Source: Thiobacillus sp. UBA3361 (GTDB taxonomy: Bacteria; Pseudomonadota; Gammaproteobacteria; Burkholderiales; Thiobacillaceae). Taken from it: a stretch of DNA of 64,000 nucleotides. How positions within the stretch are numbered: position 1 is the first letter of the stretch; the number at the start of each line of letters is the position of its first letter. A program made the position numbers and the translations under genes. This document shows positions 52,610 to 60,401 of this stretch, piece after piece. Under the pieces are notes generated by a model. That model had not been told where the DNA came from and searched no databases. It worked only from the letters and a program-made list of their open reading frames with translations. The stretch is taken from contig DEQR01000027.1 of the NCBI GenBank assembly GCA_002360535.1, positions 99,418 to 163,417 on the forward strand, written 5' to 3'.

Positions 52610-53160
52610 TACGGGGATCCCGGTGTTCTACCTTGCGGTAGTGCTTGAAAAAGGAAACGTCATAGGTCGTGGTCTCCAGGCGCAGCACACGGCCGAACTT
52701 GTAATACATCTTGACCGAAACCTTGCCAAGGCGATGTTTGATACAGGTGCCTTCGATGCGGGTGGCAAAGCTGCTGCCGAGTTCCTGCGCCAGTTGGGGT
52801 GTGATCTTCTTGCCCAGGAAGGTGGCGACCTGATCGGCTTTGACGGAAAGAATCGCTTGCCTCGACAGGGTTTCATAGAGGGGTTTCATGACCGCTTCGG
52901 AACACCAGGTCGGTGGAGTACTCGACCTGCATCAGGCTTCAGTGATAGGCGCGGCCGAAGACATCGAGTGCCGGTGAGCATTGCTGGGCGTAGCGATCCA
53001 GAGCGGCATGCTGCGTGTCCGGCGAGAGGCCGTCCGCGAGTTCCTGAGTACGTGCCCAGTCGTCGCTGCGGATGCCCGAAGGCTTCAGCCACTTCGTTTC
53101 CTCCATGACTGCTCCGGTTGCTTCCGGCTGGAGCGTTCGCAGGGTGGGGCTTGCACCCAC
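52600..53160 (-). pseudogene. Broken conserved hypothetical gene (two frames), fused to the EAL fragment
   Basis: Two minus-strand frames appear to be parts of one protein. The upstream piece reads METTKWLKP-like (EETKWLKPSGIRSDDWARTQ ... RYAQQCSPALDVFGRAYH) and then hits TGA where relatives, as I recall, have a tryptophan (HWSLMQVEYSTD). The continuation SLMQVEYSTDLVFRS is visible just after the stop. A further frame change leads to LYETLSRQAILSVKADQVAT ... YYKFGRVLRLETTTYDVSFF. The family is a widespread uncharacterised protein often found near mobile elements. At least one nonsense and one frameshift make it non-functional. Confidence 0.6.
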
Positions 53161-53576
53161 TGGATAAGCGCCGCCTTATCACGGCGCACACATGGAAACG
53201 GCAGTTCGAGCGTGGCGCAGATGGCCAACCACTTGTCTTTTACCTCGACCACGAAGACCTGGCGGAGATGTCCTGCATCACCGTTGTCGGCGGCGGCGTT
53301 GCCGTGCTGTTGCGCGTGGCCAGGCAGGGCCGGCCGATCCTGGCCCTGGACGGCCGTCCGCTGCACAGCGTGCTTGCCTGCCTCCCGGCAACCGGTCCCC
53401 ACGCCGTAGCCGGGATCACGCTCCGGGCAAGCAGGCGCCATACCCGACTTGAATGGTCGGACATACCACCTAGATTGAATTCAGGAAGCCGCGCTTGGAA
53501 ATGGTCTTGGATGCATGGTTCATACCCAGCCGCGGTTTCCGGGTTGAATCCACTCTCTTTCAGGAGATCATCATGA
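53118..53576 (+). CDS. Doubtful hypothetical ORF
   Basis: An open frame of up to 152 codons. The central part (WKRQFERGADGQPLVFYLDH, GGGVAVLLRVARQGRPILAL, DGRPLHSVLACLP) has a protein-like amphipathic pattern, but there is no clear start or ribosome site, no recognised family, and the antisense strand is also open. It occupies the ~450 bases between the broken gene and the small gene at 53573. It may be a real gene or decayed sequence. Confidence 0.3.
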   Translation: MLPAGAFAGWGLHPLDKRRLITAHTWKRQFERGADGQPLVFYLDHEDLAEMSCITVVGGGVAVLLRVARQGRPILALDGRPLHSVLACLPATGPHAVAGITLRASRRHTRLEWSDIPPRLNSGSRAWKWSWMHGSYPAAVSGLNPLSFRRSS

Positions 53577-53803
53577 ACGACTCCATCCAGATCACCATCG
53601 ACCGCGACGTTTACCAGCGCCTGCAATGGCTCATGGTCCCCCCGCTCAGCGATGCGAACGCTGTCATCAAGTCCCTGCTGCTCCAGGACGGGCATGCCAG
53701 CCCGGCGGCCATCGAGGTCGAGGCCTCGACGCGGCATTTCAGCTTCGCGCAGGAACTGGAGCGCGCCCAGGCGGGGGTCTTTGAGTGTGGTGGCGCCACC
53801 TGA
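53573..53803 (+). CDS. Small protein with ribbon-helix-helix-like N-terminus
   Basis: A 76-residue protein (MNDSIQITIDRDVYQRLQWL...). The start IQITIDRDVYQRLQWLM followed by DANAVIKSLLLQD resembles the strand-helix-helix pattern of RHH antitoxins or transcription factors; the C-terminus (HFSFAQELERAQAGVFEC) is helical. CAGGAG lies upstream of the ATG at a suitable distance. No partner toxin is recognisable; the next gene, 24 bases downstream, is a DUF488 protein, so the two may form an operon. Confidence 0.65.
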   Translation: MNDSIQITIDRDVYQRLQWLMVPPLSDANAVIKSLLLQDGHASPAAIEVEASTRHFSFAQELERAQAGVFECGGAT

Positions 53804-53827
53804 TGCCCCCCGGCAATGGAGCACGAA

Positions 53828-54184
53828 ATGGACCTGGCGCTGCGCCGCGTCTATGACCCCGCAGGGCCGGACGACGGTCTGCGGGTGTTGGTCGACCGGC
53901 TGTGGCCGCGCGGCCTGAGCAAGGCACGCGCCGGGGTGGGCGAATGGCTGCGCGAGGCGGCGCCGTCGGCCCCACTGCGGCAGTGGTTCGGCCACGATCC
54001 GGCGCGCTGGGCCGAATTCCGGCGCCGCTATGAGGCCGAGCTGGGGGCCCAGCCGGCGGCCGCGGCGGTGGCACGCCTGCGCGTCCTCGCCGCGCGAGGT
54101 CGGGTGACGCTGCTCTACGCGGCGAAGGACGAGGCCCACAACAACGCGCGGGCGCTGTGGGAATTCCTCCTGGCGGAGGGGTGA
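53828..54184 (+). CDS. DUF488-family protein
   Basis: A 118-residue protein with the DUF488 landmarks: LRRVYDPAGPDDGLRVLVDR, LWPRGLSKARA, WLREAAPSAPLRQWFGHDP, WAEFRRRYEAEL and VTLLYAAKDEAHNNARAL. The biochemical function of the family is not established. ATG 53828 has GGAG six bases upstream; ATG 53816 would add four residues but lacks a ribosome site. Confidence 0.9.
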   Translation: MDLALRRVYDPAGPDDGLRVLVDRLWPRGLSKARAGVGEWLREAAPSAPLRQWFGHDPARWAEFRRRYEAELGAQPAAAAVARLRVLAARGRVTLLYAAKDEAHNNARALWEFLLAEG

Positions 54185-54199
54185 TACGGCGTGGCGTCC

Positions 54200-54481
54200 T
54201 CAATGCAGGGGCTGAGCGTGCCGGAAGCCGACTCGCGAGAACACGATGCGGAAGGCCGCCACGTTCATGAGCGACCAGATGGCATAGCCAAGGGTATATC
54301 CGCCCAGAAGATGCTTGCTGGCTGCCAGGGTGACCGTCATGGTGAAGCCGCAGACCGCGCCCGCGGCCTTGGCCAGCCCGCTGACCGCGCCCACATGCTT
54401 GAAGTAGGTCGGGATCAGCTTGATCACCGCCACCGCGGACGCGCCGGACAGCAGGGCCAGGGCATAGATGGCGGATGACCA
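54200..54481 (-). pseudogene. C-terminal fragment of an MFS (NarK-like nitrate/nitrite) transporter
   Basis: The frame carries the last ~90 residues of a 12-helix transporter: SAIYALALLSGASAVAVIKL, IPTYFKHVGAVSGLAKAAGA and GGYTLGYAIWSLMNVAAFRI, then the stop. PTYF-x-VG.VSGL is typical of NarK/NasA-type proteins. Upstream of ~54481 the match ends and the HPP gene occupies the DNA within 30 bases, so the N-terminal ~350 codons are gone. It probably marks a deletion. Confidence 0.65.
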
Positions 54482-54508
54482 ACACGCGGCGGGACAAATG
54501 CGAAGCGG

Positions 54509-55288
54509 TCATGATGATTTGCTGTCTGGATGGTGAAAGGGGCTGCGGGGAGTGACGACAGCCTCATCGATCCTCGATTCGGAGGCCGTCATGGCCAGGG
54601 AGTAGATGCGCACCAGGTCCTCCTCGCTTACGTCGATGAAGGAGTCGATCTGGGAGAGGGCATAGACCAGGCCGCTATGGGTGATCAAGCATTTCTCGCC
54701 CACGGCGGGTGCGGCAGCCGGCCTTGCCAGCCGGGCGGGATAGCGCCGCCAGGCAAAGGGGTAATTGGCGAGGACAGCCACCAGCAGGATGATCAGCACA
54801 TTGACCAGCACCGGCGTGAGCAGGAAGCCATAGCCCAATGCCCGCACCGGCTCGCCGCCGACCACCGCCACCAGGGCCGTGGCGCCCCCCGGGGGGTGGA
54901 GACAGCGCAGGATGTACATGGCACCAATTGCCAGGGCCACCGCCAGCGGCGCGGCGAGAAAGGGGTCAGCCAGCATGCGGGCGCAAATCACTCCGATGGC
55001 GGCCGATGCCAGTTGCCCGCCCAGCATGGGCCAGGGCTGCGACAGCGGGCTGTGGGGCACGGCGAACACCAGCACTGCCGAGGCCCCGAGGGAGGCCACG
55101 ACGAAGGCTGCGCCGTGGATATCTAGCACACGGCCGCTGAATTCCAGCACCAGCAGGATACCCACGAACCCCCCCAGGATGCTGATCAGCAGCTCGGCAT
55201 AGCTTACGGGATGGGAATCCCCCGTGCGTGCGGCATGGCCGCGGGCAAAGCACCAGAGCCTGTCGAGGATTTGTGTCGCATGTTTCAA
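54509..55288 (-). CDS. HPP-family integral membrane protein
   Basis: About 259 residues with four to five membrane segments and the family motif ILRCLHPPGGATALVAVVGG; other segments are YAELLISILGGFVGILLVLE and LLTPVLVNVLIILLVAVLAN. A polar C-terminal tail of ~80 residues follows. HPP proteins have been linked to nitrite transport in some organisms; the substrate here is not known. No ATG fits; TTG 55288 overlaps the stop of the DsrC-like gene (TTGA), so the two genes are likely translationally coupled. The fragment of a nitrate-type transporter next to it hints at a former nitrogen-oxide locus. Confidence 0.82.
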   Translation of the reverse strand: MKHATQILDRLWCFARGHAARTGDSHPVSYAELLISILGGFVGILLVLEFSGRVLDIHGAAFVVASLGASAVLVFAVPHSPLSQPWPMLGGQLASAAIGVICARMLADPFLAAPLAVALAIGAMYILRCLHPPGGATALVAVVGGEPVRALGYGFLLTPVLVNVLIILLVAVLANYPFAWRRYPARLARPAAAPAVGEKCLITHSGLVYALSQIDSFIDVSEEDLVRIYSLAMTASESRIDEAVVTPRSPFHHPDSKSS

Positions 55289-55728
55289 TGCTCGCCCTTG
55301 GTCTTGCGGATGCCCGCGACCCGGTTGCCCTGCTTCTGCGGCCCGCCCATGGGGAAGATGTCGTGCAGGTAGCGGTTGTTGCCCCTTTCCGGACCCCACA
55401 CTTCACGGAAATACCGGATCATGTCGCGCACCTGGGCCTGCACGCCGTGGCGCTCGTAGTAGTCGCGGATGAAGCGGATGACTTCCCAGTGTTCGTGGGT
55501 GAGCGTCAGCCCTTCCCTTCCCGCCTGGGCCTGGGCGAAGCCCGGGCTCCATTCGTCCATGTTCAGGATGTAACCCTCTGGGTCGGTGAGGATTTCCTTG
55601 CCATCCACCGTTACGGACCTGGTGTAGATGGCGTAGGGGTTGGTGCTGTCCATGGCCTCCTCGAGGTAGTTGCCCTTGGGGGTCTGCAACGGGGTTTTGT
55701 TGGAAATGGGGTTTTGCGTCATGGTCAT
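55285..55728 (-). CDS. TusE/DsrC-family protein lacking both C-terminal cysteines (RspA-like)
   Basis: A 147-residue DsrC-fold protein: TVDGKEILTDPEGYILNMDE, WSPGFAQAQAGREGLTLTHE, HWEVIRFIRDYYERHGVQAQ and RDMIRYFREVWGPERGNNRY. In DsrC and TusE the carboxy-terminal arm has a conserved cysteine in a KQ-C/A-C-R-xAGL context and a penultimate cysteine; here the arm reads PQKQGNRVAGIRKTKGEH, with Gly-Asn in the first position and no cysteine at the end. Cysteine-less members have been described as regulatory (RspA-type). It cannot carry sulfur in the usual way. Coupled to the HPP gene, divergent from a LysR gene. Confidence 0.88.
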   Translation of the reverse strand: MTMTQNPISNKTPLQTPKGNYLEEAMDSTNPYAIYTRSVTVDGKEILTDPEGYILNMDEWSPGFAQAQAGREGLTLTHEHWEVIRFIRDYYERHGVQAQVRDMIRYFREVWGPERGNNRYLHDIFPMGGPQKQGNRVAGIRKTKGEH

Positions 55729-55808
55729 TTCGTCGCTCCTGGTTGCGTCAAGGATTACCTGACAAATTCATGACGTCAGGCTATTTCCACCCCCTTCCAT
55801 CTGGCAAA

Positions 55809-55833
55809 CGATATTAATTGAACTCTAATATTC
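55809..55833. promoter_or_regulatory. AT-rich imperfect palindrome between dsrC-like and lysR genes (candidate LysR operator)
   Basis: CGATATTA and TAATATTCG form an imperfect inverted repeat around ATTGAACTC, in a divergent intergenic region that is otherwise GC-rich. Position ~30 bases before the lysR start suits an autoregulatory LysR site. Inference only. Confidence 0.4.
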
Positions 55834-55862
55834 GATTTCTTGATGTATAGGGACTGTCACCC

Positions 55863-56771
55863 ATGGATATCGAATTCGCCCGGACCTTTCTCGCCGTGGC
55901 CGCCGCCGGCAATTTCGTCGGCGCGGCCCAGCGCCTCCATGTCACCCAGTCCACGGTGAGCATGCGTATCCAGGCCCTGGAGAGCCGGCTTGGCGCCTCG
56001 CTGTTCGAGAGGGGACGGGGTGGCGCCCATCTCACCCCCGCCGGACGGCGCTTCCTGCGTCACGCCAACACCCTGGTGCGCACCCTGGAACAGGCGCGCC
56101 ACGAGGTGGGCTTGCCGGCGGGCTTCAGGGGCAGCCTCACCCTGCGTGGCCGCATAGCCCTGTGGGACGGTTTCCTGCCCCAGTGGGTGGCGCGCATGCG
56201 GGCCACCCATCCGGACATCTCCCTGCACCTGGAGGTGGGCTTCGAGGACGACATCATGCGGGGCCTGGTGCAGGGCACGGTGGATGTGGGCGTGCTGTAC
56301 ACGCCGGAAAACCGGCCGGGCCTGGGCATCGAACGCCTGTTCGAGGAAAAACTGGTGTTGGTGGCGACAGACCCGGCCCGACCCTGGCCGGACCCGGGTT
56401 ATATCCACATGGACTGGGGAGTCGAATTCCACGCCCAGTTCGGCACCGCCTTCCCCGATCTGGCCCCCCCGGCCATCACCGCCAACATCGGCTGGCTGGT
56501 GATGCAGCAAATCCTGCACTGCGGGGGCAGCGGCTACTTCCCCTGGCGCATCACCCGCGAACTGGTGGAGGCGGGGGAATTGTGGCTGATGGAAGATCGG
56601 CCGGCTTTCACGCTGCCGGCCTACATGGTGTTTTCCATGGGGCGGAGCGAGGACACACTCTCGGCGGCCCTGGACGCGTTGCGTGACCTGGGCGCCGAGG
56701 AGCGGTCGCGCGGTGACGATGCGGCGCCTACAGCGACACCACCAGCATCAGCAGCAGGGCCCAGGCGATGA
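55863..56771 (+). CDS. LysR-family transcriptional regulator
   Basis: A 302-residue regulator with N-terminal HTH (FARTFLAVAAAGNFVGAAQR, LHVTQSTVSMRIQALESRLG, LFERGRGGAHLTPAGRRFLR) and a periplasmic-binding-protein-like effector domain (DISLHLEVGFEDDIMRGLVQ; VDVGVLYTPENRPGLGIERL). Divergent from the DsrC-like/HPP operon, which it probably controls. The last ~20 residues (TATPPASAAGPRR) overlap the end of the convergent membrane-protein gene. Confidence 0.93.
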   Translation: MDIEFARTFLAVAAAGNFVGAAQRLHVTQSTVSMRIQALESRLGASLFERGRGGAHLTPAGRRFLRHANTLVRTLEQARHEVGLPAGFRGSLTLRGRIALWDGFLPQWVARMRATHPDISLHLEVGFEDDIMRGLVQGTVDVGVLYTPENRPGLGIERLFEEKLVLVATDPARPWPDPGYIHMDWGVEFHAQFGTAFPDLAPPAITANIGWLVMQQILHCGGSGYFPWRITRELVEAGELWLMEDRPAFTLPAYMVFSMGRSEDTLSAALDALRDLGAEERSRGDDAAPTATPPASAAGPRR

Positions 56772-57288
56772 GGCCGGCACCGATCACCGTCTGCACGATG
56801 CTCGCTGCGGTCACGTCTTCACGGGTGTGGCACAAGCCTTCCATGCCGTGGTAGATGATGCCGCAGGACAGGCCCAGGGCGGCCAGGGAAAGAACGGCAT
56901 TGAAGCCCAGGCTGGGCACGAACAACCCCAGAGAAGAGAGCCAGAGGGGAACCGGGGCGATGCCGGCCAGCAGGTAAGCATCGTGGTAGTCGATGCGCAG
57001 GCCGTCGGTCTCTGCCACCTGCTTGATGAGCCAGCCCATGGCCAGCACGGTGACCAGTTCGGTCAGGAAGAAGGCCGCGGCGACCATGCCCCAGTCCTTG
57101 TCCCCCGCCTGGGGCAGGAATGCTGCGGGGTAATGGGTGCCAGCGTAGTACAGCATGGCTGGCGGCAACAGGGACATGGGCACTACGATGAAGGCAAACA
57201 GCTTCATCAGACGTGGATGGATACGTTCGACCTCCGGCCAGCCCTGGTCGGAGGATAGTGGCAGATGGTACAGGGCACTCAGTTTCAT
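56728..57288 (-). CDS. YIP1/DUF1282-like integral membrane protein
   Basis: A 186-residue protein with about five membrane segments (LFAFIVVPMSLLPPAMLYYA; MVAAAFFLTELVTVLAMGWL; AYLLAGIAPVPLWLSSLGLF; AVLSLAALGLSCGIIYHGME; IGAGLIAWALLLMLVVSL). The arrangement and the PVPLW motif resemble YIP1/DUF1282 proteins, whose function in bacteria is unclear. It is transcribed divergently from the MarR gene across a palindromic operator, so it is the likely MarR target. Its 3' end overlaps the end of lysR by 44 bases. Confidence 0.78.
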   Translation of the reverse strand: MKLSALYHLPLSSDQGWPEVERIHPRLMKLFAFIVVPMSLLPPAMLYYAGTHYPAAFLPQAGDKDWGMVAAAFFLTELVTVLAMGWLIKQVAETDGLRIDYHDAYLLAGIAPVPLWLSSLGLFVPSLGFNAVLSLAALGLSCGIIYHGMEGLCHTREDVTAASIVQTVIGAGLIAWALLLMLVVSL

Positions 57289-57344
57289 GATCCGGCTCCT
57301 CTCGAATATCCCGGACGGCCCGCCCGGTGGATCACTCCGCATTA

Positions 57345-57361
57345 ATATCACGTTGTGATAT
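57345..57361. promoter_or_regulatory. Perfect palindrome ATATCAC-GTT-GTGATAT, probable MarR operator
   Basis: Seven-base perfect arms (57345-57351 and 57355-57361) around GTT, in the ~100-base divergent region between the membrane-protein gene and the MarR gene. It is the only AT-rich segment there and likely overlaps both promoters. Length and symmetry fit a MarR dimer site. Confidence 0.65.
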
Positions 57362-57387
57362 ATATCGTTTAGACGCCCCCTCCGACC

Positions 57388-57819
57388 ATGTCAAGCCCCG
57401 ATCCCCTATCCAATCCCTCATCCGCTGCCTCCCTGGACAAGGCCGACTACGTTCGCCTGTCCCACTTCCGCCATCGCCTGCGCCGGTTCCTGCGGGTCAG
57501 CGAGCGCATCTGCCAGGGCCAGGGCCTCACCCCCCTGCAATACCAGCTGCTGCTGCACGTGCGCGGCGACCCGGACCGGGACTGGGCCAGCATCGGCGAA
57601 CTGGCCGAGCGCCTCCAGGCACAGCACCATGGCACGGTGGCCCTGATCGACCGCTGCGAGAAGCTTGGCTTGGTGGAACGCCGCCCCGGGCGCCAGGACC
57701 GGCGGGTGGTGGAGATCCATCTGCTGCCAGCGGGCGAGGAAAAGCTGGAGCGCATCGCCCGCCTGCACCAGGACGAGCTGCATCAGCTGCTACGGGAATT
57801 CGCCGAGGCGGAAGGCTGA
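57388..57819 (+). CDS. MarR-family transcriptional regulator
   Basis: A 143-residue winged-helix regulator: dimerisation helix (YVRLSHFRHRLRRFLRVSER), HTH (LTPLQYQLLLHV ... SIGELAERLQAQHHGTVALI) and the basic wing with DRCEKLGLVERRPGRQDRR, the MarR hallmark. It probably represses itself and the divergent membrane protein through the palindrome at 57345. Its end overlaps the end of the convergent oxidoreductase fragment by ~37 bases. Confidence 0.93.
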   Translation: MSSPDPLSNPSSAASLDKADYVRLSHFRHRLRRFLRVSERICQGQGLTPLQYQLLLHVRGDPDRDWASIGELAERLQAQHHGTVALIDRCEKLGLVERRPGRQDRRVVEIHLLPAGEEKLERIARLHQDELHQLLREFAEAEG

Positions 57820-58379
57820 GCCGCGCCCGGCGCCGGCCGGACCTCGCAGGGGAAATGGCGCAGGCAGTTTGATCCCGCCACCGGGTCGAAGCACTCCCCG
57901 TCTATGAGCCGGTTGGCGTCGCCGGCGCCATCCGTGTACTGCCACCAGCCGTATTGGGAGCACACTACGTCCGGGGCCAGGTGGGCGTCCAGGCGGGCGC
58001 GGGCGCGCATGGCACCCAAGCGGGTCGCCACCTGGACCCAGTCGCCTTCGGCAATGCCCCGGGCGGCCGCCGTGTCAGGGTGTAGTTCCACCAGCGGCTC
58101 CGGCATGCGCCGGCGCAGGGCAGGCAGGTGGCGCTGCTGGCTGTGACAGTACTGGGGCCACTTGGCGGTGGTCAGGATGAGCGGGTAGCACGGGTCCGGT
58201 GGAAAGCCGGGGGGCATGGCGTCCGCCAGCGGGTCCAGGCCAGCCTCCGCCAGGCGCGCGCTATGAAATTCGAAGCGGCCGCCGGGGGTGGCGAAGCCGT
58301 GCTCCCGGTACTTGCGATAGCGTGTCTTGAGCGGCAGGGCGAGACCGCCGGGGGCGGCGCGCAGCGCCTCGGGGGCATG
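57783..58379 (-). pseudogene. C-terminal fragment of a molybdopterin-dependent oxidoreductase, cut at ~58.38 kb
   Basis: About 195 codons encode the molybdopterin-dinucleotide-binding C-terminal domain of a large oxidoreductase: PLKTRYRKYREHGFATPGGR, FEFHSARLAEAG, YPLILTTAKWPQYCHSQQRH, EPLVELHPDTAAARGIAEGD and WVQVATRLGAMRARARLD. The catalytic subunits normally have >650 residues with an N-terminal 4Fe-4S/Mo-bis-MGD region; all of that is missing. The match ends at about PEALRAAPGG, exactly where the dsbB gene begins on the opposite strand. Upstream the frame is meaningless antisense of dsbB. The gene is truncated by a rearrangement or by an assembly join. Confidence 0.8.
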
Positions 58380-58865
58380 ATGGGCACCGCGCCGCGGCGC
58401 ACCGCGCTGCTGGCGTTCAGCGCCTTCGTCAGCCTGGCCGCCGTGGCCGTGGCACTGTGGACACAGCATGCGCTGGGCATGGAGCCGTGCCCGTGGTGCG
58501 TGCTGCAGCGCCTGGTCTTCGTCGCCATTGCGCTGGCGACGCTGCCCGGGCTGCTTTGGCGCGGCGCTGCCGTGCAGTGGCTTTCGCTGCTGCTGGTGTT
58601 CGTGCTGGCGCTGGCCGGTGTCGCCGCCGCGTTGTGGCAGCACTTCGTCGCCGCGGTCAGCGATTCGTGCAACCTGACGCTGGCCGAGAAGATCATCGCC
58701 GGGTTGCGGCTCGACGCGGTTCTGCCGGAGATCTTCCAGCCGCGCGCCAGCTGCGCCGACGCTGCGGTACGGCTGCTCGGCGTGCCCTACGAGCTGTGGA
58801 GCCTGCTGCTGCTCATGCTGCTGGGCATCGTCGCGCTGCGCACGCTGCTGCGCCCGGCGCGCTGA
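58380..58865 (+). CDS. dsbB: Disulfide bond formation protein DsbB
   Basis: A 161-residue inner-membrane quinone reductase that reoxidises DsbA. Four membrane segments; first cysteine pair CPWC (GMEPCPWCVLQRLVF) and second pair DSCNLTLAEK ... RASCADA in the second periplasmic loop; end segment PYELWSLLLLMLLGIVAL. ATG 58380 (or 58377) is the start. There is no normal upstream region: the preceding bases are the oxidoreductase fragment on the opposite strand. Confidence 0.9.
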   Translation: MGTAPRRTALLAFSAFVSLAAVAVALWTQHALGMEPCPWCVLQRLVFVAIALATLPGLLWRGAAVQWLSLLLVFVLALAGVAAALWQHFVAAVSDSCNLTLAEKIIAGLRLDAVLPEIFQPRASCADAAVRLLGVPYELWSLLLLMLLGIVALRTLLRPAR

Positions 58866-58887
58866 ACGCCGCGGCGGCGTCCGGTCG

Positions 58888-60363
58888 TCACTTCTTCGTC
58901 GCCTGCCCGCGCGCCTTGTCGCGGTCCTGCTGCGCGTCGAGCGTCAGCTTGTACGAGGTGTAGTACTTGAAGATGTTGCGCACGTAGGTCGTGGTCTCGA
59001 TGCCGATCTTCTCGGCCGTGACCATCTCGACGTTGTTGAACCACTTGTTCGGATCGAGGCCGCGCCTTTCGGCCTCCTTGCGCATCTTCGCGATGTTGCC
59101 CGGCCCGGCGTTGTAGGACGCGAAGGCGAACAGCGCGCGGTTCGCCGGGCTGAAGTCGGCGTCCTTGAAGTAGCGCGACATCAGCTGGTCCATGTACTTG
59201 GTGCCGGCGTGGATGTTGGCTTCGGTGACGCGGATGTCGCCGACCTTCAGTTCGGCGCCGGTGGCCGGCATGATCTGCAGCACGCCGATCGCGCCGACGT
59301 GGCTCTTCGCCTGCTGGTTCAACTGCGATTCCTGGTAGCCCTGTGCGGCCAGCATCAGCGGGTCGAAGGCATAGCGCTCGCCGTACTTGCGGAACAACAC
59401 CATCAGCTCCTCGAAGCGCTGGGCGTCGGCGCTGGCCGCGGAATCCTTCAGCGCACGCACGCGCTTGCCCTGCTGCTGGCGCAGGTAGTTGGCCACGCCC
59501 TGCTTGTTCAGGTGGTTGGCATGGAAGTCCGCCAGCTCGGCCGCCAGCTGCGGGCTGTTCTTGCGGATCGCCCAGCCAACCACGCCGTTGTCGCGCAGCA
59601 CCGCGCCTTCGTTGAGCTTGACCTTCGGCAGCACCTGCGCCCACATGGCGGCTTTCCAGTCGTCGACGACGATGTAGTCGAGCAGCCCGACGTTGAGCAT
59701 CTCCATCATGTCCTCGTCCTCGAGCTCGTCGGGCACCTGCACCAGCTTCACCGCCGGCTTGCCCTGCTGCACGAGGCGCTCGTTCAGCGCCACCAGGCTG
59801 TCGTGGTAGCTCGAGGACCAGCGCACATGCACGGTCTTGCCCGACAAGGCCTCGGCCGAGGCCACGGCCTCGGACTTGGGACCGCTGAGCACGATCTCGC
59901 GATTGGATTTGCCTTCCTCGGACGACGCGAAGTCGACGATCTGCTTGCGCGTTTCGGTGACCGTCAGGTTGCCCGCGGCGATGTCGCCCAGGCCGCCCGC
60001 CACGTCGGGCAGCAGCTCGTCGCGTGTCGTCGGCACCAGATAGACCGTCAGCGGCCGCTTGCCCAGCTGCGCCGCGTACTTCTTGTTCAGGTACTGCTCG
60101 AAGGCACGCACGCCCTCGGCGCTGATGCCGCGCTCGCGGCCCTTGTCGTTGTAGTACAGCGTGCGGCTGTAGGGCACCAGCACGCGGATCACGCGGCGCT
60201 TCAGCATCGCGTCGAAGTCGCCCTTCCACTCGCGCGTCTCGGTGGGCAGCGCGCGCTGCTTCGTCGCCGGCGCCGAAGCCGCCGGCTCGGCCTGCGCGAA
60301 GGCCGGCGCACTGCAGCACACCCCGAGCACCCACATCACCGCGCGCAATGTCTTCGAGACCAT
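58888..60363 (-). CDS. MltF-like membrane-bound lytic transglycosylase
   Basis: A 491-residue periplasmic enzyme: signal peptide (LRAVMWVLGVCCSAPAFA), solute-binding-protein-type domain at ~45-290 (KRRVIRVLVPYSRTLYYNDK; GGLGDIAAGNLTVTETRKQI) and an SLT domain at ~320-480 with catalytic glutamate in AAQGYQESQLNQQAKSHVGA, IGVLQIMPATG and ALFAFASYNAGPGNI. MltF cleaves peptidoglycan and is regulated through its SBP domain. It is divergent from the GMC oxidoreductase gene and convergent with dsbB. Confidence 0.92.
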   Translation of the reverse strand: MVSKTLRAVMWVLGVCCSAPAFAQAEPAASAPATKQRALPTETREWKGDFDAMLKRRVIRVLVPYSRTLYYNDKGRERGISAEGVRAFEQYLNKKYAAQLGKRPLTVYLVPTTRDELLPDVAGGLGDIAAGNLTVTETRKQIVDFASSEEGKSNREIVLSGPKSEAVASAEALSGKTVHVRWSSSYHDSLVALNERLVQQGKPAVKLVQVPDELEDEDMMEMLNVGLLDYIVVDDWKAAMWAQVLPKVKLNEGAVLRDNGVVGWAIRKNSPQLAAELADFHANHLNKQGVANYLRQQQGKRVRALKDSAASADAQRFEELMVLFRKYGERYAFDPLMLAAQGYQESQLNQQAKSHVGAIGVLQIMPATGAELKVGDIRVTEANIHAGTKYMDQLMSRYFKDADFSPANRALFAFASYNAGPGNIAKMRKEAERRGLDPNKWFNNVEMVTAEKIGIETTTYVRNIFKYYTSYKLTLDAQQDRDKARGQATKK

Positions 60364-60401
60364 GTCGGCCCTCCTGCGTCCTGTGATGCAATGGCCGCAG
60401 T

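Noticed and set aside
53790..53815. GTGGCGCCAC palindrome as an operator or attachment site
   Set aside because: It is within coding sequence at the end of the small gene, short and expected by chance at this GC.
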